DNA of 64,000 nucleotides from Zavarzinia sp. GTDB taxonomy: Bacteria; Pseudomonadota; Alphaproteobacteria; Zavarziniales; Zavarziniaceae. Every line of letters starts with the position of its first letter. Position 1 is the first letter of the stretch. The DNA is taken from positions 1 through 64,000 of the forward strand of contig JAOZVS010000009.1 of the NCBI GenBank assembly GCA_025869435.1, read 5' to 3'. The notes under the pieces are model-generated. The model was not told the DNA's origin and did not search any database. It saw only the letters and a program-made list of their open reading frames with translations. This document shows, in pieces, positions 24,948 through 33,709 of this stretch. The position numbers and the translations under genes are program-made.

Positions 24948-25727
24948 TCACTCGGGAATTTCGCCGGGATACGGCTCGACCCCGGCCTCGACCAGGGCCT
25001 GGGTCAGGGCCGCCATGGCGGTCGACAGGCGGGCAGGATCGCGCCCGCGAAGCACGAGGGCGGTGCCGAAACTGCCCCGGCGAAAGAAGGGATAGCTGCC
25101 CATGTCGACGTCGGGATGGAGCTTCTGCACATCCTCCAGCAGGATCGCGATGCGGCTTTCCCCGACAAGCACGGAAACCGTTTCCGACTGCACGGTGCGA
25201 CCACCGGCGATATGGGGCCGCGTGCCTTCGAGCTGCGCCCTCATGATCGCCGGAACGCCCGCCAGGACGAAGACATTGCCGATCTTGAAGCCCGGCGCCT
25301 TGGAAATCGGATTCTCGATCAGCTCGGCGCCTTCCGGCACCCGCGCCATGCGACGGCGCACCGGGGTCAGCTCGCCCGGCGGATAATGCGCTTCGAGCAG
25401 GGCGATGGCGCCCGGGTGTTCGATCAGCGGCAGCGCGAAAGCCCTGGCGATCGAATCGGCGGTGATGTCGTCATGGGTGGGGCCGATGCCGCCCGTGGTG
25501 AAGACATAATCGTAGCGCGCCCGCAGCGCGTTCACGGCGGCGACGATTTCCGCCTCGATATCCGGCACGACCCGGACTTCGCGCATCTCGACGCCCCAGG
25601 CGTTGAGGGTCTTGGCCAGATGCGCCAGATTGGCGTCCTGGGTTCGGCCCGACAGGATTTCGTTGCCGATGATGGCAAGGGCCGCCGTGTAGATTCGCGG
25701 CGCGGGATCGTTGTTCGTCGTCGTCAT
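24948..25727 (-). CDS. CinA-like / molybdopterin-binding domain protein
   Basis: AALAIIGNEILSGRTQDANLAHLAKTLNAWGVEMREVRVVPD...YDYVFTTGGIGPTHDDITADSIARAF. Confidence 0.9.
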   Translation of the reverse strand: MTTTNNDPAPRIYTAALAIIGNEILSGRTQDANLAHLAKTLNAWGVEMREVRVVPDIEAEIVAAVNALRARYDYVFTTGGIGPTHDDITADSIARAFALPLIEHPGAIALLEAHYPPGELTPVRRRMARVPEGAELIENPISKAPGFKIGNVFVLAGVPAIMRAQLEGTRPHIAGGRTVQSETVSVLVGESRIAILLEDVQKLHPDVDMGSYPFFRRGSFGTALVLRGRDPARLSTAMAALTQALVEAGVEPYPGEIPE

Positions 25728-25768
25728 GGTGGCGCACTATAGCCGATCAGCAGAAGATCGAAACCTCC

Positions 25769-26728
25769 ATGCCGAAGCCCGCCAAGCGCACCAATCGTCC
25801 CGCCGCCGCCGACAGCACCAACGATCACGTCTTCGCTCAGCGGATCGACTGGAACCTGTTCAAGCTCTATGTCGAGATCATCCGCTCGGGCGGGATCGGC
25901 GCGGCCGCGCGCAAGCTGAACCGCCAGCAGCCCAGCATCAGCGCCGCGCTGAAACGGCTGGAGGACCAGATCGGCACCCGGCTGTGTACCAGGAGCGTGA
26001 CCGGCATCGAGCCGACCGCCGCCGGGCGCGCCCTCCTCAAGATCTGCGAGCAGATGGCCCTCGCCGCCCGCGACATCCCGCATGAGGTCGCCAAGGTCGC
26101 GGGCGTCGTCGAAGGCGCGATCCGGCTGCACATGATCTCCAATCTGGTCAGCCCGGCGTTCGAGCGCGCCCTCGTCGGCTTCAACGCCGCCTATCCCGGC
26201 ATCGAGATCAAATTCGACATCGCCCCCCACAGCGCCGTCATCAGGGCCGTGTCCAAGGGCGAGGCGGAAATCGGCCTCGCGGGCGACACCGCCCCGGCGG
26301 CAGGCCTGACCTATCGCCCGCTGATGCGCGAGACCCAACAGCTCTATTGCGGGCCGCGGCATCCGCATTTCGGCAGCCCGCCGGGCCATCCGGGCGATTT
26401 TTCCGGCGATCGCTTCATCCTGACCGGCGAGGACGAGACCGAGCAATTGCGCCAGTTCCGCCGCCGTTTCGGGCTGGGCCGACGCGTGGGCGGCTATGCC
26501 GAGAACCTGCACGAGGTGCGCCGGCTGATCGAACTCGGCCTCGGTATCGGCTTCCTGCCCACGGTCGTCGCGGAAGCCGCGGTCAAGAGCCTGTGGCCGC
26601 TGCTGCCGCCCGAAATCCTGCCCAGTTACCACGTCTATGTCATCACCAGGGCCGAATCGGACTGCAGCACCCCGACCCTTCTGCTGGTCGAGGCCATTCA
26701 GGCCGAACTCGACAAATTGGAGTCATAG
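25769..26728 (+). CDS. LysR-family transcriptional regulator
   Basis: LFKLYVEIIRSGGIGAAARKLNRQQPSISAALKRLEDQIGTRLCTRSVTGIEPTAAGRALL N-terminal wHTH; LTTR effector domain follows. Confidence 0.9.
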   Translation: MPKPAKRTNRPAAADSTNDHVFAQRIDWNLFKLYVEIIRSGGIGAAARKLNRQQPSISAALKRLEDQIGTRLCTRSVTGIEPTAAGRALLKICEQMALAARDIPHEVAKVAGVVEGAIRLHMISNLVSPAFERALVGFNAAYPGIEIKFDIAPHSAVIRAVSKGEAEIGLAGDTAPAAGLTYRPLMRETQQLYCGPRHPHFGSPPGHPGDFSGDRFILTGEDETEQLRQFRRRFGLGRRVGGYAENLHEVRRLIELGLGIGFLPTVVAEAAVKSLWPLLPPEILPSYHVYVITRAESDCSTPTLLLVEAIQAELDKLES

Positions 26729-26741
26729 ATTCCATCTATGA
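26723..26741. promoter_or_regulatory. Perfect 7-5-7 dyad containing T-N11-A; candidate LysR operator
   Basis: TCATAGA-ttcca-TCTATGA, containing TAGATTCCATCTA (T-N11-A). It overlaps the LysR stop codon and is followed by TTGACA at 26748. Confidence 0.6.
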
Positions 26742-26808
26742 TCTTCATTGACATTTACCACCTACCGCACCGCACAATGGACCGCCATGCTTTCGGGATA
26801 GCCCGCAC

Positions 26809-27636
26809 ATGGAGGCCGCCTTGGTGTCTGTCGCAACTCTCCGTGGACTCTGGCAGCGATCGCTGATCGCCTGGCCCGATGGCCTGCGTGACACGACCAC
26901 CAGCGTGCGCTGGCTGCAGGGGCCGAGCTTCTACGCCGACCTGCGCCAACCCGCCCTTCGCCCGGATTTCTCCGGCATCCGCTGCCTCGACGATCTCGAC
27001 CGCGAAGGCCTGATGTGGCTGGCCGGCCAGGAAGGGTTCGCGGGCGAGCTGACCTTCGACGGCACCTGCTTCGAATGGAGCCGCGCCCTCGATTTCCAGC
27101 CGAAGAGCCCCTATTCCGACTGCGGCTTCCTGCGTTTCGAGGATGATGTCCTGGTCGAGGAAGGCCGCGATGTCGCCTATATCGAACATTGGCACCGCGG
27201 CCCCGAGGTGACCCTGCCGTCCTGCGCCGTGCGCCTGACCGAAGCGGGCAGCAGCCGCATCGCCTTCCTGGTGCGGGCCGGCGACCAGTTCATGTTCGCC
27301 CGCGACCGCGCCCAGCCCCTGCCCGAGGCCGAGAGCCTGGCGGACATCGTGAAGGCCGCGCCCGACATGGCGAGCGCCCGCAATCTTGTCGATTGCGAAT
27401 TGTCCTTCGGCATCGTCGGCGACGACGGCTGGACCATCACCCACTCCAGCCTGCCCTACCGCGAGGGCATGGGCCTCGCCCCGGTGACCGGCCATGGCGG
27501 CGCCCTGCTGCTGACCGCCGACATCGCCCGCGACGGCGCGCCCGTCACCCGCGAATGGCGGATCGAGGCGCTTCAGGGTGTCCTCACCGATCTCGTCGAT
27601 TTTTCCGCTCTGCGCCCGACGGCGCTGGCCCGCTGA
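26809..27636 (+). CDS. Uncharacterised ~275-aa protein; weak resemblance to HRI1-like two-barrel proteins
   Basis: MEAALVSVATLRGLWQRSLIAWPDGLRDTTTSVRWLQGPSFYADLRQP...GELTFDGTCFEWSRALDFQPKSPYSDCGFLRFEDDVLVEEGRDVAYIEHWHR. ORF is well supported; family is uncertain. Confidence 0.6.
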   Translation: MEAALVSVATLRGLWQRSLIAWPDGLRDTTTSVRWLQGPSFYADLRQPALRPDFSGIRCLDDLDREGLMWLAGQEGFAGELTFDGTCFEWSRALDFQPKSPYSDCGFLRFEDDVLVEEGRDVAYIEHWHRGPEVTLPSCAVRLTEAGSSRIAFLVRAGDQFMFARDRAQPLPEAESLADIVKAAPDMASARNLVDCELSFGIVGDDGWTITHSSLPYREGMGLAPVTGHGGALLLTADIARDGAPVTREWRIEALQGVLTDLVDFSALRPTALAR

Positions 27637-27658
27637 CCCTGCAACGAGGAGAGTATAG

Positions 27659-28726
27659 ATGAAACGAATGGCCTGCCTTGCCGCCGCGCTTCTGAGCTGT
27701 CTCGCCCTGATGGTCAGCCCGGCTTCGGCCGAGACCAAGACCAAGTTCAGGGTCGCGACCACGATCTATGCCGGCTTCATGCCCTGGTTCTATGCCCAGG
27801 ACGCCGGCATCATCAAGAAATGGGCCACGAAATACGGCATCGAGATCGATCTCGTGCAGGTGCCCGACTATATCGAATCCGTGAACCAGTATACCGCCGG
27901 CCAGTTCGACGGCGTGCTGATCGCCAGCATGGACGCCCTGACCATCCCGGCGGCCGGCGGTGTCGATTCCACCGTGCTCGTCATGGGCGATTATTCCAAC
28001 GGCAACGACGGCATCGTCCTGAAGGGCAAGGGCAAGACCGTCGCCGACCTGAAGGGCGCGACCGTTCATCTCGTCCAGTTCTCGGTCTCGCATTACCTGC
28101 TGGCGCGGGCGCTCGAAAGCGTCGGCCTCAAGGAATCCGACCTTAAGACCGTGAATATCTCGGACGCCGATTTCGTCGCCGCCTTCTCGACCCCCGACGT
28201 GCAGGCCATCGTCGCCTGGAAGCCCGCCCTGTCGGACATCGAAGCGATGGCCGACGTCTCGCCCGTCTTCGACAGCTCGAAGATCCCGGCTGAAATCCTC
28301 GACGTCGCCATCGTCCATACCCAGATGCTCAAGGATAACCCGGCCCTCGGCAAGGCGCTGGTCGGCGCCTGGTACGAAACCCTCGACCTGATCGCCAAGG
28401 GTGATGCCAAGAGCAAGGAAGCGATGGAATTCATGGCCAAGGCCGCGGGCACCGACATCCCCGGCTTCGAGACCCAGCTCGCCACCACCCATCTGTTCAG
28501 GACCCCGGCCGAAGCCGTCGCCTTCTATCGCAGCAAGGAAATGGCCGACGCCCTCACCCTCGTCTCGAAGTTCAGCTTCGATCACGGCTTGCTCGGCGAA
28601 GGCGCCAAGAGCCCGGACGCCATCGGCCTCGGCCTGCCCGGCGGCAAGGTGCTGGGCGATCCGGCCAATGTGAAGCTGCGCTACGACGATACCTACACGG
28701 CGATGGCCGCCGACGGGAAACTGTGA
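27659..28726 (+). CDS. ABC transporter substrate-binding protein, urea-carboxylase-region type (TIGR03427-like), copy A
   Basis: Signal peptide then FRVATTIYAGFMPWFYAQDAGIIKKWATKYGIEIDLVQVPDYIESVNQYTAGQFDGVLIASMDALTIPAAGGVDSTVLVMGDYSNGNDGIVLKGKGKTVADLKG. Confidence 0.88.
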   Translation: MKRMACLAAALLSCLALMVSPASAETKTKFRVATTIYAGFMPWFYAQDAGIIKKWATKYGIEIDLVQVPDYIESVNQYTAGQFDGVLIASMDALTIPAAGGVDSTVLVMGDYSNGNDGIVLKGKGKTVADLKGATVHLVQFSVSHYLLARALESVGLKESDLKTVNISDADFVAAFSTPDVQAIVAWKPALSDIEAMADVSPVFDSSKIPAEILDVAIVHTQMLKDNPALGKALVGAWYETLDLIAKGDAKSKEAMEFMAKAAGTDIPGFETQLATTHLFRTPAEAVAFYRSKEMADALTLVSKFSFDHGLLGEGAKSPDAIGLGLPGGKVLGDPANVKLRYDDTYTAMAADGKL

Positions 28727-28775
28727 CGGCCCGCGCCGTCACGCCTTCCCGCCCCTGGTAACGAGGAGTAACCCC

Positions 28776-29846
28776 ATGTTCCGTCGCCTGGCCAGTCTGG
28801 CCGCAACTCTCCTGTGTTGTCTGGCCCTGCTGCCGGGCGCGGTTCATGCGGAAGCCAAGAAGGAATTCCGCTTCGCCATCGGCATCTATGCCGGCTTCAT
28901 GCCGTGGTTCTATGCCGACGAATACGGCATCGTCAAAAAATGGGCCGACAAATACGGCATCACCATCAACATGGTGCAGGTGCCGGACTATATCGAATCC
29001 ATCAATCAGTATACCGCCGGCCAGTTCGACGGCGTCCTCGTCGCCAGCATGGATGCGCTGACCATTCCGGCGGCCGGCGGCATCGACAATACCGTCCTCG
29101 TCATGGGCGACTATTCCAACGGCAACGACGGCATCACCCTGAAGGGCAAGGGCAAGACCCTGGCCGACCTCAAGGGCATGACCGTGCATCTGGTGCAATT
29201 CTCGGTCTCGCATTACATGCTGGCGCGGGCGCTGGATTCGGTCGGCCTCAAGGAAGCCGATCTGAAGACGGTGAATATCTCCGACGCCGATTTCCAGACC
29301 GCCTTCGCCACCAAGGACGTCCAGGCCCTCGTGTCGTGGAAGCCCGCCCTGTCGGATATTCAGGCCCTGCCCGATGTCACCACCGTCTTCGACAGCTCGA
29401 AGATCCCGCACGAGATCCAGGACATCGCCATCGTTCACACCGATGTGCTGAAGGATCACCCCGACTTCGGCAAGGCCCTGGTCGGCGCCTGGTACGAGAC
29501 CCTGGCCCTCCTCGCCAGGAAGGACGAGAAGGCCCGGGAAGCCATGGACTACATGGCCAAGGCTTCCGGCACCGATGTCGCCGGTTTCGAGACCCAGCTC
29601 GCCACCACCTATCTGTTCATGACCCCGGCGGAAGCCGTCGCCTTCTACCGCTCGAAGGAGCTGGAAAAGGCCCTGACCCTCGTCTCCGACTTCAGCTTCG
29701 CCCATGGCCTGCTGGGCGAAGGCGCCAAGAGCGCGGATGCGATCGGCATCCAGATGCCCGGCGGCAAGATCCTGGGCGATCCGGGCAATGTGAAGATGCG
29801 CTACGACGACAGCTTCACCGCCCTCGCCGCCGACGGCAAACTTTAA
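28776..29846 (+). CDS. ABC transporter substrate-binding protein, urea-carboxylase-region type (TIGR03427-like), copy A'
   Basis: Collinear tandem paralogue of the preceding gene: FRFAIGIYAGFMPWFYADEYGIVKKWADKYGITINMVQVPDYIESINQYTAGQFDGVLVASMDALTIPAAGGIDNTVLVMGDYSNGNDGITLKGKGKTLADLKG. Confidence 0.88.
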   Translation: MFRRLASLAATLLCCLALLPGAVHAEAKKEFRFAIGIYAGFMPWFYADEYGIVKKWADKYGITINMVQVPDYIESINQYTAGQFDGVLVASMDALTIPAAGGIDNTVLVMGDYSNGNDGITLKGKGKTLADLKGMTVHLVQFSVSHYMLARALDSVGLKEADLKTVNISDADFQTAFATKDVQALVSWKPALSDIQALPDVTTVFDSSKIPHEIQDIAIVHTDVLKDHPDFGKALVGAWYETLALLARKDEKAREAMDYMAKASGTDVAGFETQLATTYLFMTPAEAVAFYRSKELEKALTLVSDFSFAHGLLGEGAKSADAIGIQMPGGKILGDPGNVKMRYDDSFTALAADGKL

Positions 29847-29860
29847 GCGGACCGACAGCC

Positions 29861-30910
29861 ATGGCGACCCCCGGCGATTTCACCAGCCTTCCGGTGATCG
29901 ACATTTCCCCCCTCTTCGGCGCCGATGCCGCGGCGAAGCGTCAGGTGGTCGAGGCGCTGGGTGAGACCGCACGCACCATCGGCTTCCTCTATGTCACCGG
30001 CCATGGCATGGCCCCCGCGCTGTTCGACGGTCTGCTGGCCGCTGCGAAGGACTTCTTCGCCCGGCCGCTCGACGAGAAGATGCGGGTCCATATCGGCAAT
30101 TCCAGCAATCACCGGGGTTACGTTCCGGTGGGCGAGGAAGTGATCTACGGCGGCGTGCCCGACCAGAAGGAAGCCTACGACCTCGCGCAGGACCTGCCGG
30201 CGGACGACGTGGATTATGTCGCCGGCAACCCGATGCTGGGGCCGAACCAATGGCCGGACGTGCCCGGCTTCCGGAAACGGGTCGGCGCCTATTACGACGG
30301 CGTGATGGCGGTCGGCCGCACCCTGCTGCGCGCTTTCGCCGAGGCGCTGGGCCAGGACCAGTCGCTGTTCGACAGCTATGTGACCAAGCCGCCGAGCCAG
30401 CTTCGCCTCGTCCATTATCCGTTCAATCCGGATGCGCCGGGCAACGCCCTCGGTATCAGCCCGCACACCGACATGGAATGCTTCACCCTGCTCCGCGTGA
30501 CCGCCCCCGGGCTCGAGGTGATGAACGGCAAGGGCGACTGGATCGACGTGCCGCCGGTCGAGAATGCCTTCGTCGTCAATATCGGCGACATGCTGGAAAT
30601 CTGGACCAACGGCCAGTTCGTCGCCACCTCGCACCGGGTGCGCAAGGTGAAGGAGGAACGCTATTCGTTCCCCCTGTTCTTCAATGTCGACTACGACACC
30701 GTGGTCGCCCCCCTGCCCTGTTTCACCGGGGCGGACGCCCCGAAATACAAGCCGGTGAAGGCGGGCGAGCATCTGTTCGCCGTCACCGCGCAGGGCTTCG
30801 TCTATCTGCAGAAGCGGGTCGCCGCCGGGCTGATCGCCCTGCCCGAAGGCGCCAGCGGCACCCATGAATTCGGCCAGCACGCCCGCCATGGCGATCAGGC
30901 CAGAGCCTGA
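29861..30910 (+). CDS. Isopenicillin-N-synthase-like 2OG-Fe(II) oxygenase, copy B
   Basis: LPVIDISPLFGADAAAKRQVVEALGETARTIGFLYVTGHGM; HTD...TSHRV facial triad; RYS 2OG-binding motif. Confidence 0.9.
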   Translation: MATPGDFTSLPVIDISPLFGADAAAKRQVVEALGETARTIGFLYVTGHGMAPALFDGLLAAAKDFFARPLDEKMRVHIGNSSNHRGYVPVGEEVIYGGVPDQKEAYDLAQDLPADDVDYVAGNPMLGPNQWPDVPGFRKRVGAYYDGVMAVGRTLLRAFAEALGQDQSLFDSYVTKPPSQLRLVHYPFNPDAPGNALGISPHTDMECFTLLRVTAPGLEVMNGKGDWIDVPPVENAFVVNIGDMLEIWTNGQFVATSHRVRKVKEERYSFPLFFNVDYDTVVAPLPCFTGADAPKYKPVKAGEHLFAVTAQGFVYLQKRVAAGLIALPEGASGTHEFGQHARHGDQARA

Positions 30911-30920
30911 GGTCAATGTG

Positions 30921-31961
30921 ATGTCCAAGACCAACGCCTTCACCAGCCTGCCCATCGTCGATATTTCCGCCCTGCGCGGCACCGACCCTGAAGCCCGGGC
31001 GAAAGTCGCCGCCGAATTGGGCGAGGCCGCGCGTAACATCGGTTTTCTCTATGTCACCGGCCACGGCATGGCGCCGTCGCTGTTCGACGACCTCGTGGCG
31101 GCGGCGCAGGACTTCTTCGCCCGCCCGGTCGACGAGAAGATGCAGGTCTATATCGGCCAGTCGAGCAATCACCGGGGTTATGTGCCGATCGGCGAGGAAG
31201 TCTTCTACGGCGCCTCCAAGGACCTGAAGGAAGCCTTCGATCTTGCCGAGGACCTGCCGGCGGATGATGCCGATTACGTCGCCGGCAATCCGATGCTGGG
31301 GCCGAACCAATGGCCGGCGCTGCCGGGTTTCCGGGAGCGCGTGGGGGCCTATTACGACGCGGTGATGTCGGTCGGCCGCGACCTCCTCCATGGTTTCGCC
31401 GAGGCGCTGGGCCAGGCCCCGGATATCTTCGACGAATTCGTGACCAAACCGCCGAGCCAGCTTCGCCTCGTCCATTATCCGTTCAACCCGGCGGCGGTCG
31501 ATGCCACCGGCATCGGCGCCCATACGGATTATGAGTGTTTCACCCTGCTGCATGTGACGGCGCCGGGCCTTGAAGTGATGAATGGCGCCGGGGAATGGAT
31601 CGACATTCCGCCCCTGCCGGGCGCCTTCGTCGTCAATATCGGCGACATGCTGGAAACCTGGACCAACGGTCTCTTCACCGCGACCAGCCACCGCGTGCGC
31701 AAGGTGCAGGAGGAACGCTATTCCTTCCCGCTGTTCTTCAATGTCGACTATTACACCCGGGTCGCCCCCCTGCCCGCCTTCATCCGCGAGGGCGAGCCGG
31801 TGCGGCCGGCCCTGATCGCGGGCGAGCATCTGCACGCCCAGACCGCGCAGAGCTTCACTTATCTCCGCAAGCGGATCGAGGCCGGCACCCTGAAGCTGCC
31901 GGAAAGCGCCCTCGGCCTGTCGTCCTTCGGTCGGGAAGCCCGCCAGAAGATCGCCCGCTGA
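30921..31961 (+). CDS. Isopenicillin-N-synthase-like 2OG-Fe(II) oxygenase, copy B'
   Basis: MSKTNAFTSLPIVDISALRGTD...; HTD, TSHRV and RYS motifs intact; tandem paralogue of the preceding gene. Confidence 0.9.
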   Translation: MSKTNAFTSLPIVDISALRGTDPEARAKVAAELGEAARNIGFLYVTGHGMAPSLFDDLVAAAQDFFARPVDEKMQVYIGQSSNHRGYVPIGEEVFYGASKDLKEAFDLAEDLPADDADYVAGNPMLGPNQWPALPGFRERVGAYYDAVMSVGRDLLHGFAEALGQAPDIFDEFVTKPPSQLRLVHYPFNPAAVDATGIGAHTDYECFTLLHVTAPGLEVMNGAGEWIDIPPLPGAFVVNIGDMLETWTNGLFTATSHRVRKVQEERYSFPLFFNVDYYTRVAPLPAFIREGEPVRPALIAGEHLHAQTAQSFTYLRKRIEAGTLKLPESALGLSSFGREARQKIAR

Positions 31962-32027
31962 CGCCGCCCCCTTCCCTTCGTGATAATCTGTCACGAAATC
32001 CGGGCCGCGTTTCGCTATCCTCCCCCT

Positions 32028-32110
32028 CGTCGTTCCGGCGAAGGCCGGAACCTTTCGAGGGATGGGCGCCCTAATCGGACGAAGACCCCGGCCTTCGCCG
32101 GGGTGACGAA
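32028..32110. repeat. Dispersed two-arm palindromic intergenic repeat, copy 2
   Basis: tcgtcgTTCCGGcgaaggCCGGAAcc ... gacCCCGGccttcgCCGGGGtgacga. Confidence 0.75.
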
Positions 32111-32161
32111 AGATGGAAGCGCCCCGCCCTGTTTCAGAACAGACCGGGGAGGGAATCGGCC

Positions 32162-32992
32162 ATGCGTGTCCATCATCTGAATGCCGCCACCATGTGCCCG
32201 CGTGGCGCCGCCCTCATCACCGGCAAGGGCGGGCTGCTGGAACGGGCGACCATGGTCTGCCATATCCTCGCCATCGAGACGGCGGAGGGCCTCGTTCTCG
32301 TCGATACCGGCCTCGGCACCGGGGACATCGCGCGGCCCTCGCGTCTGGGCCTCACCTTCACCGGCGTGCTGGCGCCCCGGCTCGATCCGGCGGAAACCGC
32401 GCTGGCGCAGGTCAAGGCCCTCGGCTTTTCCGCCGAGGACGTGCGCCACATCGTGCTGACCCATCTCGATCTCGATCATGCGGGCGGCCTCGGCGATTTC
32501 CCCAAGGCCCGGGTCCACGTCCATGCCCGTGAGCACGAGGCGGCGATGGCGCGCAGGGACATGATGGCCCGGTCGCGCTACATCCCCGGACAATGGGCCC
32601 ATGGCCCGTCGTGGCAGCTTTACGACGCAACGGGGGAGGACTGGTTCGGCTTCGCCGGCGTCCGCGCCCTCTTCGCCGCGGAAGGCGATGTGCTGCTGAT
32701 CCCGCTGCACGGTCACACCAGGGGCCATTGCGGTGTCGCCGTGCGCGACGGCGACGGCTGGATGCTGCACGCGGGGGACGCCTATTTCCACACGCACTCC
32801 CTCGACGCCGAACCGACGACCCCGCTCGGCATCCGCCTGTTCCAGCAGCTGACCGACACGATCGGCGCCGAGCGCCGCCGCAATCAGGAAAGGCTCCGCC
32901 AGTTGCGCCAGTCGCGTGGGCGCGAGGTTCGGATTTTCTGCGCTCACGATCCGTCGGAATTCGACGCCTGCTGCGCCAGGCGGCCCTTGTGA
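32162..32992 (+). CDS. MBL-fold metallo-hydrolase (AHL-lactonase-like subgroup)
   Basis: HIVLTHLDLDHAGGLGDFPKARVHVH (HxxxDH), LIPLHGHTRGHCGV, MLHAGDAYF. Confidence 0.85.
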   Translation: MRVHHLNAATMCPRGAALITGKGGLLERATMVCHILAIETAEGLVLVDTGLGTGDIARPSRLGLTFTGVLAPRLDPAETALAQVKALGFSAEDVRHIVLTHLDLDHAGGLGDFPKARVHVHAREHEAAMARRDMMARSRYIPGQWAHGPSWQLYDATGEDWFGFAGVRALFAAEGDVLLIPLHGHTRGHCGVAVRDGDGWMLHAGDAYFHTHSLDAEPTTPLGIRLFQQLTDTIGAERRRNQERLRQLRQSRGREVRIFCAHDPSEFDACCARRPL

Positions 32993-33699
32993 ACTTCGCC
33001 GCCCCCCTCGTCCCCGGACGGCTGGTCCGGCGCTACAAGCGTTTCCTCGCCGATGTGATCATCGACGGCGAGAGCGAGCCCATCACCGCGCATTGCGCCA
33101 ACCCGGGCTCCATGCTCGGCCTCGCCGTGCCCGGCTCCCGGGTCTTTCTGGAAGCCTCTGACGATCCCAGGCGCAAGCTGCGCTGGTCGTGGCGGCTCGT
33201 CGAGGCGGAGGGGACCTTGGTCGGCATCGACACGGGCCATGCCAATGCGATCGTCGGCGAAGCGCTGGAAAGGGGGCGAATTCCCGAACTTGCCGGTTTC
33301 GCCACCATCCGCCGCGAGGTCGCCTATGGCAGCGCCAGCCGGGTCGATTTCCTGCTGGAAGGCCCCGGGCTCTGCTTCCTCGAGGTGAAAAGCGTGACCC
33401 TGTCGCGGCGGCCCGGCCTTGCCGAATTTCCCGACAGCGTGACCGCGCGGGGCACGAAGCACCTGCAGGATCTCGCGGCCGAAGTCGCCAGGGGCCATCG
33501 CGCCGTCCTCCTCTATCTGGTGCAGCGGGGCGATGCGGCGAGTTTTGCCCCGGCGGCCGACATCGACCCCACCTATGTGGAAACCTTCCAAAAAGCGCGG
33601 GCGCAGGGGCTGGAAGCCCTGTGCTATGCTTGCACGCTCACACCGGCGGGCATTACCCTCGACCGACCGGTCCCCTTTGCCGGGGCAACCACCCCATAG
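32989..33699 (+). CDS. sfsA: DNA/RNA nuclease SfsA
   Basis: From GTG: LVPGRLVRRYKRFLADVIIDGESEPITAHCANPGSMLGLAVPGSRVFL...RVDFLLEGPGLCFLEVKSVTLSRRPGLAEFPDSVTARGTKHLQDL. Confidence 0.92.
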   Translation: MNFAAPLVPGRLVRRYKRFLADVIIDGESEPITAHCANPGSMLGLAVPGSRVFLEASDDPRRKLRWSWRLVEAEGTLVGIDTGHANAIVGEALERGRIPELAGFATIRREVAYGSASRVDFLLEGPGLCFLEVKSVTLSRRPGLAEFPDSVTARGTKHLQDLAAEVARGHRAVLLYLVQRGDAASFAPAADIDPTYVETFQKARAQGLEALCYACTLTPAGITLDRPVPFAGATTP

Positions 33700-33709
33700 C
33701 GGATAGACG

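Noticed and set aside
26729-26809. Possible guanidine (ykkC-type) riboswitch ahead of the SBP/2OG cluster
   Set aside because: The leader is too short and shows no ykkC or mini-ykkC ACGR hairpin pair; the visible signal is a protein-operator-like dyad.
27659-31961. Duplicate SBP/oxygenase genes as possible pseudogenes
   Set aside because: All four frames are full length, with signal peptides or catalytic motifs intact in both members of each pair.
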